From contig NC_133169.1 of assembly GCF_040802235.1 (NCBI RefSeq), positions 47,747,034 to 47,811,033 on the forward strand: a stretch of 64,000 nt of DNA, written 5' to 3'. How positions within the stretch are numbered: the first letter of the stretch is position 1; every line of letters starts with the position of its first letter. Position numbers and translations under genes: made by a program. Shown one piece after another: positions 25,675 through 37,059 of this stretch. The notes under the pieces are model-generated. The model searched no databases. It was not told where the DNA came from and saw nothing but the letters and a program-made list of their open reading frames with translations. The DNA is from Manis javanica. Taxonomy: Eukaryota; Chordata; Mammalia; Pholidota; Manidae.

Positions 25675-26565
25675 CTTAATTAAAATTTAGCTAGTATACA
25701 ATGCTGTGTTGGTTTCAGATGTACAACATAGTGATTTGACCAACATATACATCACCACATGTTCAAAAAAAACTGTGGTTACCACGTGTCACCAAATAAA
25801 TTATAATATCACTGACTATATTCCCTATGCTGTACTTAAATCTCTATGAATGTTTTATTTTATTTCATTGAGGTTTAGTTAATATACAATCTTATGTTTC
25901 AAGTATAGAAATTTGTGATTGAACAATTACACACATTATTAAATTATCACCCCAAAGAGTGTAGTTACTATCTGCCAACATAAAAAGGTGTTACATACTG
26001 CTTTTCCATCCCCAATACCAACTAATACTGTGATTGAGATTTTCTGCCTCTTTATCCCCCTCACACACCCCACCCACGCACCCAGGCCAACACTTCCCCT
26101 TTGGTAACCACCAGTCACTTCTCAGTGTTTGTGAGTCTACTGCTGTTTTCATTTCATTTTGTTTTGTTTTTATATCCTACACGTAAGTGAAATCACATGG
26201 TATTTGTCATTCACTGCCTGGCTGATTTCATTTGGCATCATACCCACTAGATCAAACGATGTTGTTGCAAATAACAGGGTTTCTTTCTTTTTTATGGCTG
26301 ACTGATATTCCATTGTGTATGGACTACTTCTTCTTCATCCATTCATCTATTGCGGGGCATTTTGGTAGCTCCCATATGTTGGCTATTGTAAATAATGCAG
26401 CAATAAATATAGGGATGCATATATGTCCTTATTTCTCAAGTGAGTCTCTTGCAGTCAACATAGATGTGAGTCTTGTGTTTTTATCCATACAAGCACTCCC
26501 TGTTTTTTTGATTGGCAAACTTAGTCCATTTACATTTAAAACAATAAAGCAATAATGAATAGTAT
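25675..26565 (-). mobile_element. L1 fragments, 3' end joined to endonuclease region, minus strand
   Basis: Two L1 3'-UTR beginnings in tandem (about 25675 and 25855), then the ORF2 C-terminus with the TAAATAATGCAGCAATAAAT motif near 26390. Then an abrupt jump at about 26435 to sequence that in a complete L1 lies upstream in the endonuclease part of ORF2 (GAGTCTCTTGCAGTCAACAT near 26440). About 3 kb of ORF2 is therefore missing between them. Confidence 0.75.
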
Positions 26566-26599
26566 ATACTTATTCACACTGTTCATTGTTTTGTGGCTA

Positions 26600-26770
26600 T
26601 TTTTTTTCCCCAGAATCAATGGCTTTTATTTATTTTTTTAAGTGTTTATATTAAGGTACATACAATAAAATACACAAATTTTAGTGTTTAACTCCATAAA
26701 TTTTGATGTTTATACACTTATGTAACCATCTCTCAGATCAATATATCAAATATTGTCACTGTTGTTCCCC
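26600..26770 (-). repeat. Old L1-type 3'-end fragment
   Basis: The TACATACAATAAAATACACA pattern belongs to a common ancient L1-associated 3' sequence; a related piece lies at about 58400-58480. Decayed, with uncertain borders. Confidence 0.45.
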
Positions 26771-27179
26771 CTTTTTGTGGTTGTTTTTGTAGATCATCTC
26801 TGTATCTTCCACTGTTGCAAAACACTGTGGTTTGATGACCTTCCTTGTTATGTATAGACTCCTTTCTAATTTTCATTTCTGTATTTGCTGTTAAGTTTTT
26901 GTTCTTTGTGGTTAAGGTAAGGTTCACATAAAATATTCTACATAAATAACTGTCTGTTTTAAACTCACAAACACTGAATTTAAACATATTCCAGCATGTT
27001 ACCTTTCTACTCCTCCCATTTTATATTTTAATGATGCATTTTTCTTTTTATGCAATGCTTCCTTTAACTAATTTTTGCAATTTTAGATAAATGTCCTACT
27101 TTTGCCTTTTAACTGTTATACTTACTTTGTAAATGATTGATTCACTACCTTTATCCCCTACTTATCTATTACAGGGAGG

Positions 27180-27850
27180 TTGGTACTTTTGTATGTTTTC
27201 TTATCATTAACTAATTTCTGTTCTTTTTGGCTTAAAGAAGTCCCTCTAAAATTTCATGTAGGGTTTTTAGTAGTGATCTACTTCTTTAACTTTTGCCAAC
27301 TTTAAATGCTCTTAATCCCTTCTTCAATCCTGAATATTAGTCTTGCTGGGTAGAGAATTTTTGATTGGGAGTTTGTTTGCTTCCTTTCAGCACTTTGAAT
27401 ATGTAATGCTGTTCTTTTTGGCCTGTAAAGTTTCTGCTAAAATATCTGCTTATAGATTTATGGGGTTTCCCCTCTATGTGACAAGCTGTTTTCTCTTGTT
27501 GTTTTCCATATTTTATTTTCGTCTTCAACTTGTGCAGTTCAATTATAATGTATCTTGGTGTGGATATCTTTGTCATCATCCTTTTTGAAGCTCTCTGGGC
27601 ATCCTGTACCTGGGTGCCTGATTCCTTCCCCAGATTAGGGCAGAACTTAATACTTCCCACTTGAATCATTCATGGTTTCTTGAAATTATTTTTGCAACCC
27701 TTTCTCTCTCTTCACCCTGTAAGACCCCTATAATATGAATGTTACTCAACTTGGTGTTGTCCAAAATATCCCTTAAGGTGTCTTTACTTTTTCTAATTCT
27801 TTTCTTATTCTGCTGCCAGTCAGAAGATTGTTAAAAACTTGAACTCTTTC
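27180..27850 (-). mobile_element. Old L1: inter-ORF region and ORF1 remnant, minus strand
   Basis: Reverse-strand sequence resembles the inter-ORF spacer and ORF1 of an L1M element, including the CCTATAATATGAATGTTACT motif near 27728 that corresponds to ORF1 code. The same region in the young L1 at 44777-51943 lies at about 50800-51340. It may be the 5' part of the L1 whose pieces lie at 25675-26565. Open frames at 27337-27669 are remnants. Confidence 0.65.
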
Positions 27851-28384
27851 TTATAATAAAGATCAACCTTTTAGGTAATTTGTAAAACTAAAAGGTTATT
27901 AATCCAAAATCAATATATCAAATTATTTATTTTTCCAGTTTTTAAAAATCTTGTTGAGTCACATCCATAGAGTCCCATATAGACCATCTTAGACTTAATA
28001 CTGAAAATACTTAAATGTGTAGCAATACATACAGGTTTTCAAATATGGGGCATAATCATTGCATGCTTAAAACAAATATTGTTTGTCCATGGTATCTGAC
28101 AAATTAAGCAAGTAATTGAATGTGAAATCTGAAAATGCCATTCCTAATATGGTAGTGGATATACAATTTACTCTCCACTTTTAAGTCCTCACAAATCCAT
28201 TTTAAAACATTGAGATTGGGAAATGATATATATAGTCATACACATTACTTACACAAGTTGGGATAGAATTATTTCATACTAGCATATTTTAGCAAAGGCT
28301 TTGACGAGTTTGAAAATTAATTAAAATACCATTTGCTTGAACCAACCAAACAGATACCATAGAGACCTGTGGAAAAAAAAAGTC
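27851..28384. other. Intergenic, nothing recognised
   Basis: AT-rich and non-coding; no repeat recognised. Confidence 0.5.
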
Positions 28385-28620
28385 TCTTAAAGCAGAAAGT
28401 CCAAAGTCCGTGCCTCTGGGGTTGGACATTGAATTGATCATCATAGCTCCACTTGGGACAGCTTCTCTAGCTTCATTGTGTTTCAGTTTTCTCATCTTTA
28501 AAACTAGTTATTTAACAGTAAGAACCAAAGTAATGACTCACAAAGATCATGTTAGATAGTAGGCTATGACCGTCAAGTGAGCTTTTATCGTATGTTCCTC
28601 ACTGTTAGCTGTTACGAGTT
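28385..28620 (+). repeat. MIR SINE, plus strand
   Basis: Follows the MIR order: a decayed tRNA-like head, a core, then the TTTCAGTTTTCTCATCTTTA motif at about 28482 and a tail with AGTGAGC. This is an ancient mammal-wide SINE, heavily diverged, and the only SINE I can support in the window. Confidence 0.6.
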
Positions 28621-29699
28621 TACATTTACATGGCAGCTCCTTGACTACCGTTTTAAAGAACTGGACAAAACCAAAGAAATTAACAATTTTGAACTAGAAG
28701 ATAGTTTTTACATATACTGGTTGGCCATAAGTGATTCAGACGTTGCTACATATTAGGTTTAATAAATTTGTAAAACCCATTATTTAGGATTTATTGCTCT
28801 TGAACATCTTTTCTTTGTATTCCTTACTATTCTGTCTCACTCCTCAGTTACTGTTATTTATTTCTTTATTAAGTTAATGAATTAATAATTTGGGTCCTTT
28901 ACTACCCAATCAAGCAAACTTTGTGAGAGTCCTGTCATCTCCCGGGTCTCCAGATTCCTGACGTACAATGTTCAACCTTCTAAATTTTCAAAGCGTCACT
29001 TTTCAATGAAGGTTTCTTAATGAAGAGTCAATTGATGATTGCATTTGAGCAAAGACTCATTCATTTTTTAGACTAAACGTAAAAACAGACTATGGCCAGA
29101 CCGCAGATGAAAACAGAGCTCTGACTCCAACCTCCCAAGCAGCCAGCTCAGGGAGTCAGACAGCAGCCCCTGCAGCATCAGCAGCAGGGCCAGGACTCGG
29201 TCAGTAACTACCTGTTTCCGAATTTTTTGCCCCATTTTCATTTCAGGACCAACCAGAGAAAGCTAGATATGCTCCCCAAACCAATCTTATAGGATGGCCC
29301 ACCCCTCCATAGTCACGTCCAGCTCCTCTGCCTGAACAACGTCCTGTCGGGATCACCTGGACCCTCCTTTTCCTTCTCTCTCCCTTTCCTTACCTGACAC
29401 TGCGCTCCCATTCCCTTAGGCTCTTAATGTAGCTAAAAATACTTCGCTCTCTTCCTACAGTTGTTGCAATAATTTTAGTGTGTGTTAGAGCACAACCCCC
29501 TTCATTACTCTTCCTGAACAGTATTTTCCAAACTAATATGAAGCATTTCTTTCCATGGGAAATTTATGATCATTTATCTAGCTCAATAAAAATGTTCCTT
29601 GGAAATTTTATTGATATTTTAAATTTAATAAAATGACAGAACTCACCACTTAGTGAGATTTCCCAACTTAGAACATGGGCTGGCTTTCCATGTGTTCAA
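28621..29699. other. Unassigned; GC-richer block inside
   Basis: About 29080-29450 is richer in C and G, with a pyrimidine-rich end and composition like an old LTR, but I cannot name it and see no protein-coding signal. The remainder is AT-rich. Confidence 0.35.
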
Positions 29700-30115
29700 G
29701 TTTATTTTTTTTTATTGAAACTGGTACCGAGGTCACAAAATTAACATGTAAGAAATAACACCAAAAATGTACAGTGTACACTGTACTCAGTATCTAACCA
29801 TGGTAACATTCTGCAAAACTAAACTACAATATCACAATCATCTTACTGGCAATTGCTGGATTGTGTGCTAAGGGTCTGCTTAGACCTGTAAGAAATGGCC
29901 AAACTGCCTTCCGGTGTGAGCAGCTGCACCAGGTCACGTTCTCACGGGCCGGAGGTGAGAGCTTCTGCCGCTTCGCATCCCTGAGAGCCCTGAGTGCTGT
30001 TGGCATTCTTATTTTGGAAGTTTTAACAATTGTCCAGTGTTATCTCACTGTGTTCATGTACCTTCTCTTTTCAAATTCTTCATGTTAGCTTTTGCAGAGA
30101 AAATTATTTTAATTG
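29700..30115 (-). mobile_element. Old L1M ORF2 fragment, minus strand
   Basis: The ATTGCTGGATTGTGTGCTAA pattern at about 29850 and the following TGGCCAAACTGCCTTCC are the reverse-strand signature of the L1M ORF2 C-terminus. A T-rich run at 29700-29720 may be its edge. Open frames on both strands here are incidental. Confidence 0.7.
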
Positions 30116-30129
30116 TGATAATATTCAGT

Positions 30130-30950
30130 TTAATACTTTTTATTGGTTTTATTGAATTATCATTGATATACAATCTCATGTTGGTTTCAAGTATACAACA
30201 CAGTGGTTCCAGAGTTACCCATGTTATTAAACCCTCACCCCCACTGTTGTTGGTTACTATCTGTCAACACAGAGAGATGTTACAGAACCATGACTGTATT
30301 CTCTGTGCTGCACTTCTATCCCTGTGACCAATTTATGTCACAATAAAGAATATCTGTTCCCCTTGATCTCCCTCACCTTCACTACCCGCCCGCCCCAGAC
30401 CCTCCCCCTTAGGAACCACTAGTCATTTCTCAGTGTCTATGAGTCTACTGTTACTTTGCTCATTCTGTTTGGCTTTGTTTTTATATTCCACAAATAAATG
30501 AATTCATATGATATCCATGTTGAATTAATTTGTGTTAATGTGAACCAATAGAGTGAACTGTAGCAATTTTTTCTTCAGCTATTCATGCCCAATTTCTCCA
30601 GCACCAATTGCATAAAAAGCAATCTTTCCTCCACCAATTGCTTTCAAACTTTGTCAAAAAACACTGTCATAATTCTACAGTCTGTTTCTGGATTCTCTCA
30701 TCTGTTCCACTGATTCATGTGCCTATCCTACAGTGTAAACAACAAAGCCAGTCTTATGGTATCTAGAGAGTAATATTGTTGAAGTACTTATTTCTACATT
30801 ATTCTTAGTTCCAGAATTGTTATACCTACTCTCATGTATGTATCTTTCCACTAAAATTTTAGTATAAGGTTGTCTATGTCTACGGTATCATATTGATTGG
30901 AGTAGTATCAGACCTATAAATCAATTTGTGGATAATTGATATCTGTATTT
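30130..30950 (-). mobile_element. Old L1 3' end joined to ORF2 RT-side piece, minus strand
   Basis: 30130-30520 is a 3' UTR plus ORF2 end. After about 30520 the sequence jumps to a more 5' ORF2 segment (TCCAGCACCAATTGCATAAA near 30600, TCTGTTCCACTGATTCATGT near 30700). The missing stretch suggests an internal deletion or two adjacent insertions. Confidence 0.7.
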
Positions 30951-31894
30951 ATTAGCTTTCTCATCTGAACTTTGAAGGAACTGAAGAACCCTTGTCACAT
31001 AACTACCATCAAATCACTGCGCTAAGAGACATAACAATGATGTTTTACAGCCAGGGTAACCCTGGTGACATGACAAATAGATGCACTATTCTGAAAAGAA
31101 AAGGGGCATTAGGTAAAAACTAAGGACATTTGGATAAAGTACAGACTTTAGCTAATAATAATATGTGTCGATATTGGTTCATTAATTTCAACAAATTCTC
31201 ATATTAATTTGTAATGTTACTAATACAAGAAACTGAGAATGGAAGACATAAGGATTAATTTTACCTTCCCAACTAATCTGTAAATTAAACTATTTCTATA
31301 CAATTTTCAAAGAAAAGGTAAGCATCTCAATACTGCAATGATTTTTTAGCTCATTTCTTCACCTTCCAAAAATTAAGTCAATATGTCACAAAATATATTA
31401 ATCCCCCTGTATTTGTTATACTGTATACACTAGTGCTTGTTTTACTAATGATTTACTAATACATATTGATATATTTAAGATTCATTCAGCATTGTATTTA
31501 TGGACTGAATATAAATAAGTCAATGATTAGTTCTCTCAAGACTTGCACTCCCATTAGGAAAGTTCCTGTATTTTCTGACCTTAGAGTAACTGGGTATTTT
31601 GTTAATAAAAGTAATGCAAGGTGGTTTTGTCCCCTGGCAGTTAAAATAAGTGATATAACCCCTATGCATCAAGTAATTCATGTTCTCCAGGAAGCAACAT
31701 GCCTTTAAAAATGGTTTTCACTTGTGAGAGTTGGTGGGATTGCGGTCCAGAAAATCTCTTTATGAAAGAGGAGGAAAATATATCCTGAATTTTGTATAGA
31801 TGCTTCCAGATAATGTAATTTTTTTTGCAATTACTGCAAGAATATAGTGATATGCGTACTGTCTATATTCAGCACATCATGATTATAGACACTA
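30951..31894. other. AT-rich intergenic DNA, nothing recognised
   Basis: No gene or definite repeat. The open frame at 31466-31708 has no recognisable features. Confidence 0.5.
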
Positions 31895-32165
31895 TATTTT
31901 TTACAGCTATATTGAGGCATGATTGATAAAGATTGTATAAATTTAAGGTGTACAATGTGATGTTTAAGTATGTATATATTGTGATATGTTTACCAACACC
32001 AAGGTAACATATCCATCACCTAACAAAGTTATCTTTCTGTGTGTGTTTGTAAGGATAACTGACACATACTTTTTACAAATTTCAAGTATACACAGCAGTA
32101 TTATTTAACTACAATCACCATGCTGTACATTAGACCATCAGAACATAGTCATGTTAAAATGGGAT
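31895..32165 (-). mobile_element. Old L1M 3' UTR, minus strand
   Basis: Reverse-strand L1M 3'-end pattern: TATTGAGGCATGATTGATAA, then ATCCATCACCTAACAAAGTT, then CACCATGCTGTACATTAGA. It abuts the younger L1 at 32166 without that L1's own 3' end, so a deletion or recombination joint probably lies here. Confidence 0.7.
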
Positions 32166-33234
32166 GTTTGCGCTCTCTTCCCCCCAATACCCAGTCTCTG
32201 TTCTATTCCACTGGACTGTGGGTCTGTTCTTGTGCCAGTAACAAATTGTCTTCATTACTGTGGCTTTGTAGCAGAACTTGAAGTTAGGGAGTATAATTCC
32301 ACCCACCTTATTCTTCCTTCTAAGGATTTTTTGGCTATTTGGTGTCCTTTGTGGTTCCATATGAATTTTAGAGTTATTTGATGTAGTTCATTGAAGAATG
32401 CTGTTGGTATTTTGATAGGGATTACTTTGAATCTGTAGATTGCTTTAGGCAGGATGGCCATTTTGGCAATATTGATTCTTCCTATCCATGAGTATGGGAT
32501 GTATTTCCATTTACTGGTGTCTTTTTAATTTCTCTCATGAGTATCTTGTAGTTTTCAGGATATAAGTCTTTCATTTCCTTGCTTAGGTTTATTCCTAGGT
32601 TGATTTTTCTTTTTTGATGCAATTGTAAATGGAATTGTTTTCCAGATTTCTCTTTCTGAAAGTTTATCATTCGTATATAGGAAAGCCACAAATTTCTGTA
32701 TATTAATTTTGTATCTTGCAACTTTACAGAATTCAGTTATTAGTTCTAGTAGTTTTGGAGTGGATTTTTTCGGGTTTTTATCTACAATGTCATGTCATCT
32801 ACAAACAGTGACAGTTTAACTTCTTCCTTACCAATCTGGATGCCTTTTATTTCTTTGTGTTGTCTGATTTCCATGCCTAGGACCTCCAGTATTATGTTGA
32901 AAAAGTGGGGAGAATAGGCATCCTTGTCTAGCTCACAATCTTAGAGGAAAAGCTTTCAGCTTTTCACTGTTAAGTATAATGTTGGCTGTGGGTTTGTCAT
33001 ATATGGCCTGTATTATGTTGAGTTACTTGCCCTCTATACCCATTTTGTTGACAGTTTTTATCATAAATGAATGTTGAACTTCGTCAGCATCTATGGAGAT
33101 GATCATGTGGTTTTTGTCCTTCTTTTTGTTGATGTGGTGGATGATGTTGATGGCTTTTCAAATGTTGTACCACCCTTACATCCCTAGGATGAATCCCACT
33201 TGATCATGCTGTATATTCCTCTTGATATATTTTT
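32166..33234 (-). mobile_element. L1 'D', 3'-side part of interrupted element
   Basis: Decayed ORF2 reverse-transcriptase and downstream code on the minus strand, equivalent to about 43700-44775 of the L1 at 42253. It continues at 34646 after a nested L1. The end of ORF2 and the 3' UTR of this element are missing at 32166. Confidence 0.85.
33219..33234. repeat. Target-site duplication of nested L1 'C' (left)
   Basis: CTCTTGATATATTTTT here and CTCTTGATGTATTTTT at 34646-34661 differ at one base and flank L1 'C', showing it inserted into L1 'D' by target-primed reverse transcription. Confidence 0.8.
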
Positions 33235-34645
33235 TTTGGTTTCATTAATCTACAATTACATGAGGAACAGTATGTTTACTAGGCTCTCCCCTTCACCAAG
33301 TCCCACCTGCCCCACAATCCCCATTACAGTCACTGTCAATCAGTGTTGTAAGATGCTGTAGAATCACTACTTGTTTGCTCTGTGTTGCACAGCCCTCTGT
33401 GTGCCTCCCCCCACATTATACATGCTAATTGTAATGCCCTCTTTGTCCCCCCTCTTAACCCTCCCTTCCCACCACTCCCGCCCAGTCCCTTTCCCTTTGG
33501 TAACTGTTAGTCCATTCTTGGGTTCTGTGATTCTGCTGCTGTTTTGTTCCTTCAGTTTTTTCTTTGTCCTTATACTCCACATATGAGTGAAATCACTTGG
33601 TACTTGTCTTTCTCCACCTGGCTTATACCCACCTTTCTCCACCTGAGCATAATACCCTCTAGCTCCATCCATGTTGTTGCAAATGGTAGGATGTGTTTTC
33701 TTCTTATGGCTGAATAATATTCCATAGTGTACATGTACCATATCTTCTTTATCCATTCATCTACTGATGGACATTTAGGTTACTTCCATTTCTTGGCTAT
33801 TGTAAATAATGCTGCAATAAACATAGGGGTGCATCTGTCTTTTTCAAACTGGGCTCCTGTATTCTTAGGGTAAATTCCTAGAAATGGAATTCCTGGGTCA
33901 AATGGTATTTCTATTTTGAGCTTTTTGAGGAACCTCCATACTGCTTTCCACAATGGTTAAACTAATTTACATTCCCACCAGCAGTGTAGGACAGTTCCCC
34001 TTTCTCCACAACCTCACCAACATTTGTTGTTGTTTGTCCTTTGGATGGTGGTGATCCTTACCAGTGTAAGGTGATATCTCATTGTGGTTTTAATTTGCAT
34101 TTCTCTGATGACTAATGATGTGGAGCATCTTTTCATATGTCTGTTGGCCATTTGAATTTCTTCTTTGGAGAACTGTCTGTTCAGATCCTCTGCCCATTTT
34201 TTAATTGGATTATTTGCTTGCTGTTTGTTGACATGCATGAGCTCTTTATATATTTTGGATGTTGACCCTTTATAGGGTCTGTCATTTATGAATATATTCT
34301 CCCATACTGTAGGATGCGTTTTTGTTCTATTGATAGTGTCCATTGCTGTACAGAAGCTTTTCAGCTTGATATAGTCTCATTTGTTCATTTTTGCTTTTGT
34401 TTCTCTTGCCTGTGGAGATATGTTCATGAAGAAGTTGCTCATGTTAATGTCCAAGAGATTTTTGCCAATGATTTTTTCTAAGACTTTTATGGTTTCATGA
34501 CTTACATTCAGGTCCTTGATCCATTTTGAATTTACTTTTGGGTATGGGGTTAGACAATGACCCAGTTTCATTCTCTTACATGTAGCTGTCCAGTTGTGCC
34601 AACACCAACTGTTGAAGAGACTATCATTTCTCCATTGTATGTCCA
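33235..34645 (-). mobile_element. L1 'C', 5'-truncated, nested in L1 'D'
   Basis: Minus-strand L1 of 1.4 kb. From the left: a short A tail (T run at 33231-33237), a G-rich 3' UTR (C-rich on the plus strand, about 33390-33500), then the ORF2 C-terminus up to an abrupt 5' end at 34645. Open frames at 33367-33756, 34014-34343 and 34377-34646 are ORF2 and tail remnants in different frames. Flanked by a 16-bp target-site duplication. Confidence 0.85.
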
Positions 34646-36935
34646 CTCTTGATGTATTTTTGAATCCAGTTTACTAATATTTTGTTGAATATTTTATTAT
34701 CTATGTTCATCAGGGATATTGGTCTTTAATTTTCTTTTTTTGTGGTGTCTTTGCCTGGTTTGGTATTACAGTGATGCTGGCCTCATAGAATGAGTTTGGA
34801 AGTATTCCCTCCTCTTCTACTTTTTGTAAAACTTTAAGGAGAATGGGTATTAGGTCATCTCTAAATGTTTGATAAAATTCAGTGGTGAAACCATCTCGTC
34901 CAGGGGTTTTGAGAAGTATTTTGATTACCAATTCAATTTCATTGTTGATAATTGGTCTGTTCAGATTTTCTGTTGCTTCCTGGGTCAATCTTGGAAGGTT
35001 ATATTTTTCTAGAAAGTTGTCATTTCTTCTAGATTCTCCAATTTGTTAGTATGTAATTTTTCATAGTATTCTCTAATAATTCTTTGTATTTCTGTGGTGT
35101 CCATAGTGATTTTTCCTTTCTCATTTCTGATTCTGTTTATGTGTGTAGGCTCTTTTTTTCTTGATAAATCTCTCTAGGTGTTTATCTATTTTTTTATTTT
35201 TCTCAAAGAACTAGCTGTTGGTTTCATTAATTATTTCTATTGTTTTATTCTACTCAATTTTATTTATTTCTGATCTGATCTTTATTATGTCCCTCCTTCT
35301 ACTAACTTTGGGCCTCATTTCTTCTTCTCTTTCTAGTTTCATTAGTTGTGAGTTTAAACTGTTCATTTGGGATTGTTTTTCTTTCTTGAGATAGGCCTGT
35401 ATTTCTATATACTTTTTTCTTAGAACTGCATTCACTGCATCCCACAGAATTTGGAGTGTTTAGCTGGTTTTGTCATTTATCTCCATATATGGTTGATCTC
35501 TGCTTTTATTTGGTCATTGATTATTAAGGAGCATGTTGTTAAGCTTCCATGTGTTTGTGGAATTTTTTGTTTTCTTTGCACAAGTTATTGCTAGTTGCAT
35601 ACATTTGTGGTCTGAGAAGTTGGTTGGTAGAATTTCAATCTTTTTGAATTTACTAAGGCTCTTTAGTGTTCCACTATGTGATCTATTCTAGAAAATGCTT
35701 CATGTTCACTTGAGAAGAATGTGTACCCTGCTGCTTTTGGGTAGAGTGTTCTGTAGATGTCTGTTTGGTCCATCTGTGCTAATGTGTTGTTCAGTGCCTC
35801 TGTCTCCTTGCCTATTTCTGTCTGGTTGCTCTGTCCTTTGGAGTAAGTGGTGTGTTGAAGTCCCCTAAAATAAATGCACTGAATTCTATTTCCCCCTTTA
35901 CTTCTGTTTGTATTTCTTTCACATATGTAGGTGCTCCTATGTTGGGTGCATAGATATTTATAGTGGTTATATACTGTTGTTGTTCTGACCCTTTTATCAT
36001 TATGTAATATCCTTCTTTGTCTCTTGTTAATTTCTTTGTTTTGAATTCTATTTTATCTGGTACAAGTATTGCAAATTCTGCTTTATTCTCTCTATTGTTT
36101 TCTAAAATATCTTTTTCCATCCCTTCACTCTTAGTCTATGTATGTCTTTGGGTTTGGTGTGACTCTCTTGTAGGCAGCATATAGATGGGTCTTGAATTTT
36201 ATTCATTTTGTAACTCTATGTCTTTTGATTGGTGCATTCAGTCCATTTACATTTAAGGTGATTATCGACAGATTGGTACTTATTGCCATTGCATGCTTAG
36301 ATTTGTGATTACCAAAGGTTCAATGGCAGCTTCTTTATTCTCTAACAGTCTAACTTAACTTGCTTCTTATATTGTTACAACCACAATCTAAAGATACTTT
36401 TTCTTCCTTCTTTTTTCTTCATCCTCCACACTTCATATGTTAGGTGTCTTATTCTGTACTCTTTGTGTATCCCTTGATTGACTTTGGGGGTAGCTGATTT
36501 AATTTTTTATTTGGTTAGTAATTAATTGGTCTACTTCTCTCACTGTGGTTTTATTTTCTCTGAGAACAGCTATTTAGCCTTCGGAGCACTTCCATCTAGA
36601 GCATTCCCTTTAAAATACACTGTAGGGATGGGTTGTGGAAGGTAAATTCCCTCAACTTTTGCTTATTTGAAAAATGTTTAATCCCTGCTTCAACTTCACA
36701 TGATAATCTTGCCAGGTAGTGTATTCTTTGTTTGAGGCCCTTATACTTCATTACCTTAAATATATCATACCACTTTCCGCTGGCCAGTAAGGTTTCTATT
36801 GAGAAGTCCGATGATAGCCTTATGTTTTTTCCTTTGTAGGTGATCTTTTTTCTCTCTCTGACTGATTTCAATAATCGAGCCTTGTCCTTGATCTTGCCAT
36901 TTTAATTATTACACATCTTGGCCAGACTTACTACA
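34646..36935 (-). mobile_element. L1 'D', 5'-side part (RT, endonuclease, inter-ORF, ORF1 end)
   Basis: Resumes L1 'D' at the base where 'C' interrupted it. From left to right it goes upstream in the element: RT N-terminal side, the linker, and the endonuclease with NIYAPN and LGDFNTP motifs at 35812-36120 (Tyr/Asn and Asp/Asn of the endonuclease active-site region). Then come the inter-ORF region and a stretch of ORF1 C-terminus at 36596-36871. It stops near 36935, so it is 5' truncated in ORF1. Several stops and frameshifts. Confidence 0.85.
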
Positions 36936-36985
36936 CCTTAGCCAGACTTATCAAGGAAAAAGAGAGTATACACAAAAAATTATGT

Positions 36986-37055
36986 TTATATATACATGTA
37001 GATATATACATATATGTGTGTGTATATATATATATACACACACATGCATATCAAG
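36986..37055. repeat. TA/CA-rich microsatellite
   Basis: Alternating ATATAC/TATATG and a short CACACA tract. The open frame across it (36986-37207) is low complexity, not a gene. Confidence 0.8.
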
Positions 37056-37059
37056 CTAC

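Larger units (their letters stand above)
17770..25850 (+). repeat. Direct segmental duplication, copy B (intact OR14-like unit)
   Basis: Partner of about 3850-13480. It is shorter because it lacks the counterparts of 5700-6490 and 6754-7916, but has an extra block of about 340 bp (21315-21655). Its right end passes into an old minus-strand L1 tail, as in copy A. Confidence 0.9.
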
